From Paenibacillus sp. FSL H8-0048 (lineage in GTDB: Bacteria; Bacillota; Bacilli; Paenibacillales; Paenibacillaceae): a stretch of 64,000 nucleotides of DNA. The DNA lies in assembly GCF_038002825.1 (NCBI RefSeq), contig NZ_JBBODF010000001.1, positions 5,704,001 through 5,768,000 of the forward strand, given 5' to 3'. Below are positions 8,531 through 18,724 of this stretch, piece after piece. Each line of letters begins with the position of its first letter. Within the stretch, counting starts at the first letter, position 1. The translations under genes were made by a program, and so were the position numbers. Below the pieces are notes generated by a model, which saw only the letters and a list, made by a program, of their open reading frames with translations, was not told the origin of the DNA and did not search any database.

Positions 8531-9465
8531 ACAGTCTGCTGAATGTCATACTGACTACGGATTTTGCCTTCTCTGTCCTGCGTGTAACTACGCCTATACT
8601 GTTCGCTGCACTGGGGGCGCTGATCTCGAACCGTGCCGGAATTATCAACATCGGAATGGAAGGGATCATGCTGGTCTCGGCGCTGGCCGGGGTTATCGTG
8701 AGTGCCTACACGCAGAGTGCCTGGGTGGGGCTGCTTGGGGCGGTGCTGTCGGGAACGTTGATTGCGGGGATTCTGGCTTTTTTCACCTTGAAGTTCAAGA
8801 CCCATATTATTCTCGGCGGGGTGGCGATTAATATGTTCGCTTCCGGCGGTACGGTCTTTATTCTGTATCTCCTGAGCGGCGACAAAGGATCTTCCACCTC
8901 CTTAGCGAGTAAAGTGCTGCCGAGTATAGATATTCCGCTCCTGCAGGATATTCCGGTGCTGGGCCCGATTCTGTCGGGGCACCACATTCTGACGTATTTC
9001 TCTATATTGTCAGTGCTCGTAGTCTACTATCTGCTCAACCGTACACCGCTGGGACTGCGAATCCGCTCTGTGGGCGAGAATCCGCATGCTGCCCAGTCCG
9101 TAGGTGTCAGTGTGGTCCGCATTCAGTACAGCGCGCTGCTGCTCAGCGGCTTCTTCGCCAGTCTGGGCGGAGCCTATATGTCGATGGGCTACCTGTCGCT
9201 GTTCACCCGTGATATGATCGCCGGCCGGGGCTGGATTGCCATTGCCGCTGAATCCATGGGCCGCAGCACCACCGTGGGCACAGCGCTAACCTCACTGCTC
9301 TTCGGCGCAGCTGACGCGCTCTCCAATGCTCTGCAGGTACTGAAGATTCCAGCCGAGCTGATCGCTACGCTACCTTATGTGGCAACGGTCATTGGTCTGA
9401 TTATCTACGCCATCTCCGAGACACGGAAGAAGAATAAGAAGCTTAAGGCTACTGTTACGAAATAA
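8527..9465 (+). CDS. Nucleoside ABC transporter permease (NupQ type)
   Basis: This 312-residue partner permease has multiple hydrophobic helices and the family motif RAGIINIGMEGIML near the N-terminus. Its ATG overlaps the stop of the previous permease (ATGA), a sign of translational coupling. Together they form the membrane channel of the importer. Confidence 0.9.
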   Translation: MNSLLNVILTTDFAFSVLRVTTPILFAALGALISNRAGIINIGMEGIMLVSALAGVIVSAYTQSAWVGLLGAVLSGTLIAGILAFFTLKFKTHIILGGVAINMFASGGTVFILYLLSGDKGSSTSLASKVLPSIDIPLLQDIPVLGPILSGHHILTYFSILSVLVVYYLLNRTPLGLRIRSVGENPHAAQSVGVSVVRIQYSALLLSGFFASLGGAYMSMGYLSLFTRDMIAGRGWIAIAAESMGRSTTVGTALTSLLFGAADALSNALQVLKIPAELIATLPYVATVIGLIIYAISETRKKNKKLKATVTK

Positions 9466-9502
9466 AGTATCCACTCACAACTAATCTAAGGGAGCGACAA
9501 CG

Positions 9503-10459
9503 ATGCCAACACCTATCATTATTGACTGCGATCCGGGGCATGACGACGCGATTGCCATTCTGCTTGCATTGGCACATCCGGGAGAGCTGGATATCCGGGG
9601 GATTACAACCGTTGGCGGCAACCAGATTCTGGACAAAATCACCGACAACGCACTCAAGATTCTCAGCTTTGTAAATGCAGATATTCCAGTAGCCAAAGGC
9701 GCGGCGGCGCCGCTGCTGGGCAAGCTTGTTACCGGGGAAGAAGCCCACGGGGAGTCCGGGATGGACGGCCCGGCGCTGCCGGCGAGCAAGTTCAAGCCCG
9801 TAGAGCAGGGCGCAGTGGAATTCATGCTGGAAATTATCCGTGCCTCGGAAGAGAAGATTACCCTGGTGCCTACCGCTCCGCTGACGAATATCGCCCTGCT
9901 GATTACCGCTTACCCGGAAGTGAAGGAGCGGATCGAGAAGATTTCTCTAATGGGCGGCGGGCTGGCTTACGGCAATGTGACCCGGACAGCGGAGTTCAAT
10001 ATTTATGTGGACCCGGAGGCGGCGCGGATCGTTTTTGAATCCGGCATTCCGATTGTTATGAGCGGACTGGATGTAACGGATAAGGCAGCGATCTTCGAAG
10101 AGGAGATTCAGGAGCTCAAGACGCGCGGCCCCGTGTCCGTCATGGTCGGTGAGCTGCTGGATTTCTATTCGATCTACGGGAAGAAAATGGGCTTTGTCGG
10201 CAATGCACTGCATGACCCTTGCGCCATTGCCTGGCTGCTGCATCCGGAGCTGTTCGAATCTGAGCACCTGTATGTAACGGTAGAGACCGAAGGCAAACTT
10301 ACCCGGGGCATGACCGTGGCCGACCGCCGCAAGAAGCCGGAGCAGCCTGCGAATACGGAGGTGCTGCTTGGCGTGGACCGCGAAGCCTTCATCAAGCTGC
10401 TATTCGATTCGTTGGACCGCTTAGACCGGCAGCTGGAGTCGCCGGCAGGAGAAGCTTAG
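9503..10459 (+). CDS. Inosine/uridine-preferring nucleoside hydrolase
   Basis: This 318-residue cytosolic enzyme splits nucleosides into a free base and ribose. The N-terminal calcium and ribose site DCDPGHDDA (Asp9, Asp11, Asp15, Asp16 region) is intact. Also present are the SLMGGGL loop, AEFNIYVDPEAA and the later HDPCAIAWLL motif. The length matches the family. It lies 37 bases after the permease, with its own GGGAG site, so imported nucleosides can be cleaved at once. Base preference cannot be read from the sequence. Confidence 0.93.
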   Translation: MPTPIIIDCDPGHDDAIAILLALAHPGELDIRGITTVGGNQILDKITDNALKILSFVNADIPVAKGAAAPLLGKLVTGEEAHGESGMDGPALPASKFKPVEQGAVEFMLEIIRASEEKITLVPTAPLTNIALLITAYPEVKERIEKISLMGGGLAYGNVTRTAEFNIYVDPEAARIVFESGIPIVMSGLDVTDKAAIFEEEIQELKTRGPVSVMVGELLDFYSIYGKKMGFVGNALHDPCAIAWLLHPELFESEHLYVTVETEGKLTRGMTVADRRKKPEQPANTEVLLGVDREAFIKLLFDSLDRLDRQLESPAGEA

Positions 10460-10462
10460 CAG

Positions 10463-11866
10463 ATGGCGGGCTGGGAACGTCTGCAGGAGACGGTAAGGTT
10501 CGAGCTGCAGCAGCGGATCGAGGAGGGCTGCCAGCCGGGCAGCCTGGCGGAGAAGCTGGATGCAGCCGGGAGCGATGAGGACAAGCTGATGGAGGTATAC
10601 CGGGAGCTGATGGCACTTCCCGTGGACGGGGGCTTTCCTTACCAGGAGCCGTCGGATCTGGAAGCGATCAGACAGCTTCGTCCGGAGGGTCCGCGTAAGC
10701 TTGCAGTGGACTGGACGCCGGACCAGTGGAGAGACAGATTCTACGGTGCCTGGCTTGGGCGGAGTGTAGGCTGCGCGTTGGGCAAGCCGCTGGAATATTG
10801 GGACTATCTGTACGGGAAGGACGGCCGGACCGGATGGGAGAATATCGAGCTGTGGTTCCGTGGTGCGGATGCCTGGCCGATTACGGGCTATACCCCGGAA
10901 TTCTCTACGGCCCGGGAGGAATACGGCCTGGGCTTAAGCGACTGGTCGTTCACCAGCACGCGCGAGAAGATCAGCTATATGGAGAGTGATGATGATATCC
11001 GTTATACCGTGCTTGGCCTTATCCTGCTGGAGCAAAAAGGGCTGAATTGGGATTCCTGGGATATCGGCAAGCTGTGGCACGGGCATCTGACCTATAGTCA
11101 GGTCTGCACGGCGGAAACGCAGAGCTATATGAACTTTGCTCAGGAGACCTCCCATCTGCACGGGGAGAAGCCGGCTGACTGGCCGCTGCGGCAGGAGCGG
11201 GTACGGATGCATCTGAATCCGTACCGGGAATGGATCGGTGCCGCAATCCGCGCGGATGCCCTCGCTTATGGAGCGGCAGGACATCCCGAGCTGGCGGCAG
11301 AGCTGGGCTGGCGGGATGCTTCCTTCTCGCATGTGAAGAATGGAATCTACGGCGAGATGTTCAACGCCGCAATGATTTCAGCGGCGTTCGCAGGCCTCAG
11401 CAACCAAGAGATTGTGCAGATCGGCCTGAGTGAGATTCCGCAGACGAGCAGACTGGCTAAGGATGTGCTGCGGGGCGTAGAAATTGCACAGCAGTCCGGC
11501 AGTGAGCGTGAACTGGTCAGCACCCTCTGGAATGAGTTCAGCCATTACGACCCGGTGCATACCAACAACAACGCGGCCATTGTGGCCGCCTCGCTGATCT
11601 ATGGCGGCGATGACTTCGAGAAAGCGGTGGTCACCTCCGTATCCGCCGGAATGGATACCGACTGCAACGGGGCCACCGTTGGTTCTATTATGGGAGCGAA
11701 GCTGGGGGCTGCCAAGCTGCCGGTCAACTGGACTGCACCGCTGAACGACCTGCTGTATGCGGATCTGCCGGGCTTCCACCCGATCGCCATTTCTGAGGTC
11801 GCGGAGCGCAGCTATCAGGTGTTCCTGAAGCTGCGGGCGGAGCTGGGAGACAAGAAACAGGGATAA
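10463..11866 (+). CDS. ADP-ribosylglycohydrolase-family protein with N-terminal extension
   Basis: This 467-residue protein has DraG-type motifs: FYGAWLGRSVGCALGKPLE (about 93-111), the metal-binding stretch ESDDDIRYT (DDD at 176-178) and GMDTDCNGATVG (DTD at 398-400). The family removes ADP-ribose or similar N-glycosidic groups using two magnesium ions. Roughly the first 85 residues are an extra helical region not usual for DraG. It begins 3 bases after the nucleoside hydrolase stop with AGGAG just upstream, so it is the last gene of this operon. E. coli yegTUV pairs a relative of this family with a nucleoside transporter, which suggests a role on nucleosides. The true substrate is unknown. 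Confidence 0.85.
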   Translation: MAGWERLQETVRFELQQRIEEGCQPGSLAEKLDAAGSDEDKLMEVYRELMALPVDGGFPYQEPSDLEAIRQLRPEGPRKLAVDWTPDQWRDRFYGAWLGRSVGCALGKPLEYWDYLYGKDGRTGWENIELWFRGADAWPITGYTPEFSTAREEYGLGLSDWSFTSTREKISYMESDDDIRYTVLGLILLEQKGLNWDSWDIGKLWHGHLTYSQVCTAETQSYMNFAQETSHLHGEKPADWPLRQERVRMHLNPYREWIGAAIRADALAYGAAGHPELAAELGWRDASFSHVKNGIYGEMFNAAMISAAFAGLSNQEIVQIGLSEIPQTSRLAKDVLRGVEIAQQSGSERELVSTLWNEFSHYDPVHTNNNAAIVAASLIYGGDDFEKAVVTSVSAGMDTDCNGATVGSIMGAKLGAAKLPVNWTAPLNDLLYADLPGFHPIAISEVAERSYQVFLKLRAELGDKKQG

Positions 11867-11902
11867 TACAGATACTAATGATATGTGAGCGCTTTTTATG
11901 AG

Positions 11903-11961
11903 GCCGCCTCGCAGCGGATGTTTTCAGAGGAAAACATCCGCTGCGGTTGGGCGGCTTTTTT
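11903..11961 (+). terminator. Strong terminator of the nucleoside operon
   Basis: A long stem pairs GCAGCGGATGTTTTC with GAAAACATCCGCTGC, with outer GCCGCC/GGCGGC pairs, followed by TTTTTTG. The rest of the gap to 12145 is AT-rich with no feature seen. Confidence 0.92.
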
Positions 11962-12145
11962 GTTGTTTTTTAGTATTCAAAGGCTGCAATCTTGCCAACC
12001 TATCAGTAGTTTTTTCTTAATAGATTCTGTCTAATTATATTTATTTCCAAATGTTGATTTTTGTTGTATGATGCGAAAATAAAGCCTTTTATTAAAATAA
12101 TATTAAATTCAGCTTAAAATTCACTTAAAAAAGGGGGCCTGTTAA

Positions 12146-13090
12146 ATGACTAATAAGTTGAAGGTGTACATTTTTACTTTATTAACAGTTCTGTTGAGTA
12201 TGTGTACTGCAAGTTCTATTGCAGAGGCTGTGAGTTTTAGCCCATCTGGTACATATGTTTATGATGTCAACGGAAGAATTGTTACTTTTATGTCGAAAGA
12301 TGGTACAACTATTTCTTATCAATATGACCGAAACGGCAATTTGCTCAAAAAGGTGCCTGTACAGATTCTTGGAAATTTAGACTCTCCAGTTACTACCGAA
12401 ATAAGTTCCCCTTATGTGCATGTGAATGGATGGTACCTTAGTGACAATGGAGTGGAGAGTATCAAAGTGTTCATTAACAATGAATATAAGGGGACAGCAA
12501 CTTACGGAGATATTAGAGAAGATGTTTACAATTCATATCCTCAATTTTCTAATCATAATTCAGGCTATCACTTCGATACCGTGCTTCCTAATATAACACA
12601 GTCATACAATATAAAAATTGTTATTAAGGACAAGCGTGGAACCGAGACCTATTATGAAAAAACGGTTAATTACAAAAAATTATCTCCAACAGGGTATTTG
12701 GATTCACCGACAGAAGGAGAGAATTTGGTCTTTTATGGCGGTGAAGCCAGCACAAGTCCTGATAATCAAATAAAAATTTTGGGCTGGTATTTGGATATGG
12801 CTCCTGTTAAGAGTATTTCAGTTTATTTGGACAACGAGAAAAAATACTCAGGAACAATAAATCGTATTTCCAGGTTGGATGTGTACAATGTCTACCCTCA
12901 ATATGGTGATAAGAGCTCTGGCTTTCAGATCACTGTTCCAAAACCAACGGTCACGAAAAAGTACTACGGAAAGACAGTAAATTACACGCTCAAAGTGGTC
13001 ATTGAGAACAGTATGGGAGAGCAAATGGTCTGGGTTCGAAATATCAAAATATTCTATGAAAATCCTAACGATCCGAGTACTTGGACTTAA
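12146..13090 (+). CDS. Secreted protein with one YD repeat and two Ig-like repeats
   Basis: This 314-residue protein starts with a signal peptide (about residues 1-28, cut near SIAEA). It then has a single RHS/YD-type repeat (TYVYDVNGRIV, ISYQYDRNGNLLKK). Two copies of an Ig-like module follow, each with GNLDSP or GYLDSP, a GWYL segment and a D-V-YN-YPQ block (about 75-170 and 180-300). Similar modules occur as surface-binding parts in Gram-positive exoproteins. It overlaps the spurious upstream part of the next frame and stands directly before the large RHS toxin. It may be an accessory secreted partner; the function is not known. Confidence 0.75.
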   Translation: MTNKLKVYIFTLLTVLLSMCTASSIAEAVSFSPSGTYVYDVNGRIVTFMSKDGTTISYQYDRNGNLLKKVPVQILGNLDSPVTTEISSPYVHVNGWYLSDNGVESIKVFINNEYKGTATYGDIREDVYNSYPQFSNHNSGYHFDTVLPNITQSYNIKIVIKDKRGTETYYEKTVNYKKLSPTGYLDSPTEGENLVFYGGEASTSPDNQIKILGWYLDMAPVKSISVYLDNEKKYSGTINRISRLDVYNVYPQYGDKSSGFQITVPKPTVTKKYYGKTVNYTLKVVIENSMGEQMVWVRNIKIFYENPNDPSTWT

Positions 13091-13188
13091 ATGATCATCT
13101 CGTTGAGGTGAAAGAGAAAGGCGACAGCTTTTATATATGTATCGAATGTATGTTGGCTTTGATCTTATATGAACAGGGGAGTTGTAGA

Positions 13189-16100
13189 GTGAATAGTAAC
13201 CAAAAAGCAAAATCATTATTCATTTATGTCCTATCCTTGGCTATACTATTTAGCGGATTTCCTAACCTTATGGGGAAGGCGTCAGCTAACCCTGCTATGA
13301 CAACTGCATCCAGAAGCACAGCGGAATTGGTTAAAAGCAGTCCTTTTCCCTCTCCAGTACCCTCAGGACCTTCCGATCTATTCCTGCCCCAAAGTCCTGA
13401 GCCGACAATAACACCAGGAGCCCAAAGGAATGCACCCTCCCAGCCCTTGATTGCAGACGAGGTTGTTTCTGTAACTCAAGATGCTTATGATATCAACCTG
13501 CTGCCTGTAACTCAATTGAAGAAGAAGATTCTTCAGAAGAAAGAACGGTTGCAACCGGCCCTGACAGGTATGAAGGCTAAGGGGATCTTGTCGAGTGTAC
13601 CTGATAATGAGGATCTAGACTTGAAACAAGCAGATATTGAACAACTTGTTCAAGCGGGAGCCTCCAAGATTGATGTGTACTGGCTGAACTTGCTGGTGAT
13701 GGGGCAGACGAAGTGGACGGCTATCGAACTGTTGAGATGGAAGCAGGATAAACAAGCATCCTGGGAAGACATTCAAGCCACACTTGATCAGGAAATGCAG
13801 ACGCTCCATGTTCCTACAGTTGGAGAAGATGTATACGACCCAAATCTACTGCAGCAGGAAGCGATTGGAAGATTCACAGTGCGTTCCTCAGTCTATGAGC
13901 CATCAAAGACGGAGATGAATTTCAGTGCAGATCCGTTATCGGTGATGTCGATTACCGCATTTGATGCAGCAGTCTCGGGTGTGATTGATAGAGGAGCCAT
14001 AGAGGCGCAAATCAATCAGGTCCAAAAACCACAATTCAGTGATCGTAATACCTCCAGTGAAACCATTGATCCTGTGGCGGGAAGTGTGACGAGGAAAGAA
14101 AGTCTGCTGCATTTGCCAGGCGTGGATGGACTGGATTTGAATGTGGGACTGATGTACAACTCTAATCAGGGGACTCCTTTTGTCTATAGAAGTTACTATA
14201 GTAATTACTGGCAGATGTGGGAATCCGTTTATGAATACGCGACTCCCGAGTTAGGGAATGGGTGGTCCTTCCAGTTCCCATACGTTCAAATGGGAGAGAA
14301 TCAAAGCTTCTATCATGACGGAAATGGCAGTGTCTATGCCATCGGGCAACAGGGCGATGAACTCTCCAATTACAGCAATTTGATTAACTACAAAGGAAAA
14401 GATAGACGGATTATCTTTGAATCCAGGTACTCCGGCCAGTTCAATAACGGGCAAGACGAATCAAGGTATTACATGGAATATTCGGATATGAAACGGGAGT
14501 ATTTCTCTTCTAGAGGCGAGTTGCTTGGCATTAAAGACAGGTTCGGCAACACGATCACTTTCAAGTATTCGGATGCTGATAATGGTCGCTTGTCTTCGAT
14601 TACCGATACGCTGGGTCGCATGGTTCTCTTCAGCTATGAGTATAATCTTCACGAAGAACCCTTTAACGGTGAACGGATTACCCTCCGGGTGATGAACGGG
14701 ACGAAAGAAGTTCAGAAGGTCATTCTCACCAAAGGCAGAGTAGCTGTGGATGTCCCGAAAAATTTTGCGCCAGCGATTAAAGTGTATCAGCCGGTTCTCT
14801 CTAGCATTACAAATTCAATAGGAGAAAGCACGTACTTCAACTATGATAATCAACTGACGCTAATCCCGTATAACGGATTTAACTTTGAGGCCCTACTAAG
14901 TGAAGTCAACTACCCGCATTCCAGCACGAAGTATAATTATGAATATGTGAGCCGGCATATGAGTAATTCTGATTCGTTTGGAGAATTCCGGGCGACGTCT
15001 AGAAGTGACTATATGGGAGGAAAGGCCTATCAGCAACTCCGGTATACCTACACGGGAGACTATACGGGGAATACCCCAGAGCAGTATCCAGGTCATTTGC
15101 CGGATGATTTCCGTTACAGTACCACATCCGCAGTGATGAGTAGTACACCAAGTAACGGGCTAAGTACGACCCATACATTTGACAAAGAAGGCAGAGTCCT
15201 TCGTTCAGAGACGGTTGCCGGTAACGGAGAGAGGAAAATAATCGAAAATACAGCGTTCCACGGGTTGTTTACCCAGTATCCCACACGGACAACGATTTCG
15301 GAATATGCCGCGCAGGACAGTGACGCTACTGCGAAACAGCTGTATACCGAGACAACCTATACCAATTGGGGCCAGGTTCAGAGCCAAACGGAGCCGCTAA
15401 CGGCCGAGCAATGGAATAATCCGAATCTGAAACAGCACTACACCACTAGCTATCAGTATGAACCTACCTATCGTTTTCCGGCTTCTGTATCCAAATACCA
15501 GAACGAAAGCGATGCAAATCCGTTGGTAGAGTCCTACACGTATACTGCGGAGGGACGCCCGGCAACGGTAATTAATGCTAAGAATGAGCAGACATCTTAT
15601 ACTTACGGATATATCGACGGACAAGGGAAGATTGAACATGCAACAGCTGACATTTGGGCGGACGCTCGTTTGGTGTCTAAATCGGTGGTGCGGTATGGTA
15701 GTGAGAACAACTATGCGTATCCTACAGAGCAACAGCAGTGGTTCAATATCGGGACCGCTGACGAAAAAGCTGTCACCACCAAAATGCTCTACAATAAAGA
15801 CAATGGCCAGGTCATTCAGAAAACCGAGGCCAACAATCAGACTGTTGCCTATGAATACGATGCTGCAGGGCGGTTGAAAAAAGAAACGTATCCGATAAAG
15901 ATTAACGCCAAGGGTGAACAGATTCAGGAATTAGTAGACTACAACTACTATAACCAGAGCTCTCCTAATTTCGATGCGACAAATGCAGGCACACAGGTCT
16001 TAAAGGTGGATTCTATTACCACGGTCAACAACATCACCCGTGGCATGAGCATGAAAACCTATGCGAATGTGTTGTATAACGGATTAGGTCTTGCCTTACT

Positions 16101-18723
16101 GGAAGAGCATTATGACGAGAACGTGAGCAATTGGGTGTTTACCCAATATCATTATGACGACCAGGGACGTCCAGTGTACTCCATAGATTCCGCAGGAAAT
16201 ACACTGACCGCCAGCTACGATGCCTGGGGCCGGCAGAATCGGGCGACGACACCGAGCGGGGATGTAATGGTCAGCGACTATGATCTCAAATCACGCACGG
16301 CGACCAGCTATATTCAGGACCATACCACCGGCCAGACTCTGAACTATATTCAGGAGAGCTATGACTCCTGGGGTAAGAAGTTGTCTGTGTCCACCTTTAA
16401 AGACTGGCCGACGAAGCAACAGTCCATCAGCGAATCCTATCGCTATAACATTGCTGGGCAGGTGACGGGATACACCGATCCGAATCGTAATCTAAATGAG
16501 GATGGGGTGACCACTAGTTACCGGTATGACGCCTTAGGCCGGTTGACTGCCCTGAAGGATGCACTGAACCAGATGACCAGTTATAGCTATGACGGGAACG
16601 GCCAAGTCACCAAGGTTACGATCCAAGCCAAAGGCGGTACTCCGCAAACCCTAAACACCAAGATCTATAACGAACTGGGTCTGCCAAGCGTCAAGCAGGA
16701 CGGTGCCTCACAGAGTGAGAGCTACACGTATAACAGTACCGGGCAGTTAGCGGCTAAAACCGACCGCAATGGCAGCAGCTTTGCGTATGCCTATGATGAA
16801 GCGGGTCAACTGAAGAAGAACACGATACAAGGGAAGATTAACAATGTAGACCAAAAGCTGGAGACGGTCATGATCCCAGGGGATGGAAGTCCGCGAAAGC
16901 AGACGATCCAAACACTGCTCAATCAGGCGGAGACGGCTTACCAGACGATAACGAGGGATAGCTTGGGACAAGTTCGTTCGATCTATGGGCGCTCCGGAAG
17001 CCACTACGTATCGATTGGCAATCAGGTGGATGTGCTTGGGAGAATGACGCAGATCAGCGACCAGTATATGAGCTTTTTCACCAACTATACGTATCAGCAG
17101 TCACGGGTAACTCAGGTACAGACCAACGGGAGTGCGGCAGTGACTGGAGCAGCATCGGCTAATGCACAGTACACCTATTTCGGCAATGATCAAGTGAAGT
17201 CGATCACCTATCCGACCCTGACGGATGGCAGCACACTGAAGACAGAATATACCTACAACCCGTCACTGGGCTGGACGGAGCGGATGACCAACACCAAAGG
17301 AAACTTCGTGCTCACTGCCTACAGCTACAGCTATGACAACAACGGAAACCGGGTCGCTGTCAGTGAATCGCGTAACGGAGGCGGTGCTCAAACAACGAAT
17401 TATGGCTACGATGCGCTAAACCGGCTGATCTCGATCAGCCGCCCAGACGGTGGCCAAACGACGTATACGTATGATGTGCGGGGCAACCGGCTCACATTAT
17501 CGGATACGAGCACCGTGAGTCTGGATTCTGCGGATACCAGCTACACGTATGATCTGCAGAATACTTTAACGAGTGTTACCAAAGGCGGTGCCAGTACCAG
17601 CTTCCAATACTATGCCGATGGAATGCGATCTATAAAGACCAAGGACAATACCCAGACCCAGGTCAACTACAATTTCCAGGGTCAAGTCATATCGGAAGAG
17701 AAAATTGTGAACGGTCAGTTTGTCGAGCAAGCTAATTTTGTTCGTGGTGACCGGGTGTTAGTGAAGAAAGATAAAAAATCGACTAAGGATTATTACTACT
17801 TGTACAACGGCCATGGTGACGTGGTGCAGATTGTCGATACTAGCGGAACAGTCATGAATAACTACGCCTATGATGAGTGGGGAAATATCACTAGTCAGGT
17901 GGAGAAAACCTCTAATTCCTTCAAGTATACGGGGGAAGTCTATGATGAGGAAACGGGACTGTATTACCTGCGAGCACGGTACTATGACCCGAGTATGGGA
18001 CGGTTTTTAAATGAGGATACGTATGAGGGGCAGATTACAAATCCGTTGAGTTTGAATTTGTATACTTACGTGCATAATAATCCGTTGAGGTATTCTGATC
18101 CGAGCGGTAACATGCCTAAAGACCTTCTTAATGCAATTTTCAGCACCTATACCAAGCGAAATGATACAAAGAAAATGATTCAAACTGTTTTAACAACAAA
18201 TGGAGAAAAGGGGATTTATCAAGCTTTTCACGAAATTACACAAGTAATTGCAGGGAGTGCGATTCATAAGCAAACTGGGCTTGATGTTCAACTTGAGTAC
18301 CATCTTGAAAAGGATATTCCGTGGCGTCTTAACAAACATTATTGGGCTGATATTGTATCTAGCGATTATGAAATGTGGGAGGTTAAGCCAAGGAGCAACG
18401 TATTTAATCTAAAACAATCCTATGATGGTATCTATGAAAATGCTGAAGAACAACTTAATAATTATGCGTCCTTAAATACTAAGTTAACTAGGGGACAACA
18501 ATTTGAAAATATATACGGAATAGAAATCGTAGATATGCTTAGAATGAATATTACATTTCATGATAAAGGAAAAATTTTATATGATTTTTATTTGGATTTG
18601 GGGGAGGGAAAGACTATAAATTTGACTACTTTTGATGCGGCTTACTATTTACAAGCAAACTTTGACTATGGACCTGATCTTTCTGATTTCATACAATTAA
18701 AGCCAGGAAAAGGGAAGAAATGA
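13189..18723 (+). CDS. Giant secreted RHS-repeat polymorphic toxin with nuclease-like tip
   Basis: This 1844-residue protein from a GTG start at 13189 has a signal peptide, a Pro/Ser-rich segment and a helical pre-domain. A long RHS/YD-repeat shell follows, closed by the core motif GLYYLRARYYDPSMGRFLNE and NNPLRYSDPSG (near 17950-18112). I chose GTG because AGGGGAG lies 8 bases before it and the signal peptide starts there; the frame open from 13081 has no such support. The last ~203 residues change character and base composition. They contain YWADIVSSDYEMWEVKP, a D...ExK pattern like PD-(D/E)XK nucleases, so the toxin probably cuts DNA or RNA. RHS toxins deliver this tip to rival cells. Confidence 0.88.
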   Translation: MNSNQKAKSLFIYVLSLAILFSGFPNLMGKASANPAMTTASRSTAELVKSSPFPSPVPSGPSDLFLPQSPEPTITPGAQRNAPSQPLIADEVVSVTQDAYDINLLPVTQLKKKILQKKERLQPALTGMKAKGILSSVPDNEDLDLKQADIEQLVQAGASKIDVYWLNLLVMGQTKWTAIELLRWKQDKQASWEDIQATLDQEMQTLHVPTVGEDVYDPNLLQQEAIGRFTVRSSVYEPSKTEMNFSADPLSVMSITAFDAAVSGVIDRGAIEAQINQVQKPQFSDRNTSSETIDPVAGSVTRKESLLHLPGVDGLDLNVGLMYNSNQGTPFVYRSYYSNYWQMWESVYEYATPELGNGWSFQFPYVQMGENQSFYHDGNGSVYAIGQQGDELSNYSNLINYKGKDRRIIFESRYSGQFNNGQDESRYYMEYSDMKREYFSSRGELLGIKDRFGNTITFKYSDADNGRLSSITDTLGRMVLFSYEYNLHEEPFNGERITLRVMNGTKEVQKVILTKGRVAVDVPKNFAPAIKVYQPVLSSITNSIGESTYFNYDNQLTLIPYNGFNFEALLSEVNYPHSSTKYNYEYVSRHMSNSDSFGEFRATSRSDYMGGKAYQQLRYTYTGDYTGNTPEQYPGHLPDDFRYSTTSAVMSSTPSNGLSTTHTFDKEGRVLRSETVAGNGERKIIENTAFHGLFTQYPTRTTISEYAAQDSDATAKQLYTETTYTNWGQVQSQTEPLTAEQWNNPNLKQHYTTSYQYEPTYRFPASVSKYQNESDANPLVESYTYTAEGRPATVINAKNEQTSYTYGYIDGQGKIEHATADIWADARLVSKSVVRYGSENNYAYPTEQQQWFNIGTADEKAVTTKMLYNKDNGQVIQKTEANNQTVAYEYDAAGRLKKETYPIKINAKGEQIQELVDYNYYNQSSPNFDATNAGTQVLKVDSITTVNNITRGMSMKTYANVLYNGLGLALLEEHYDENVSNWVFTQYHYDDQGRPVYSIDSAGNTLTASYDAWGRQNRATTPSGDVMVSDYDLKSRTATSYIQDHTTGQTLNYIQESYDSWGKKLSVSTFKDWPTKQQSISESYRYNIAGQVTGYTDPNRNLNEDGVTTSYRYDALGRLTALKDALNQMTSYSYDGNGQVTKVTIQAKGGTPQTLNTKIYNELGLPSVKQDGASQSESYTYNSTGQLAAKTDRNGSSFAYAYDEAGQLKKNTIQGKINNVDQKLETVMIPGDGSPRKQTIQTLLNQAETAYQTITRDSLGQVRSIYGRSGSHYVSIGNQVDVLGRMTQISDQYMSFFTNYTYQQSRVTQVQTNGSAAVTGAASANAQYTYFGNDQVKSITYPTLTDGSTLKTEYTYNPSLGWTERMTNTKGNFVLTAYSYSYDNNGNRVAVSESRNGGGAQTTNYGYDALNRLISISRPDGGQTTYTYDVRGNRLTLSDTSTVSLDSADTSYTYDLQNTLTSVTKGGASTSFQYYADGMRSIKTKDNTQTQVNYNFQGQVISEEKIVNGQFVEQANFVRGDRVLVKKDKKSTKDYYYLYNGHGDVVQIVDTSGTVMNNYAYDEWGNITSQVEKTSNSFKYTGEVYDEETGLYYLRARYYDPSMGRFLNEDTYEGQITNPLSLNLYTYVHNNPLRYSDPSGNMPKDLLNAIFSTYTKRNDTKKMIQTVLTTNGEKGIYQAFHEITQVIAGSAIHKQTGLDVQLEYHLEKDIPWRLNKHYWADIVSSDYEMWEVKPRSNVFNLKQSYDGIYENAEEQLNNYASLNTKLTRGQQFENIYGIEIVDMLRMNITFHDKGKILYDFYLDLGEGKTINLTTFDAAYYLQANFDYGPDLSDFIQLKPGKGKK

Positions 18724-18724
18724 T

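Noticed and set aside
13081..13188. Extended N-terminus of the RHS toxin
   Set aside because: It would put a hydrophilic stretch before the signal peptide; the GTG at 13189 has a good ribosome site.
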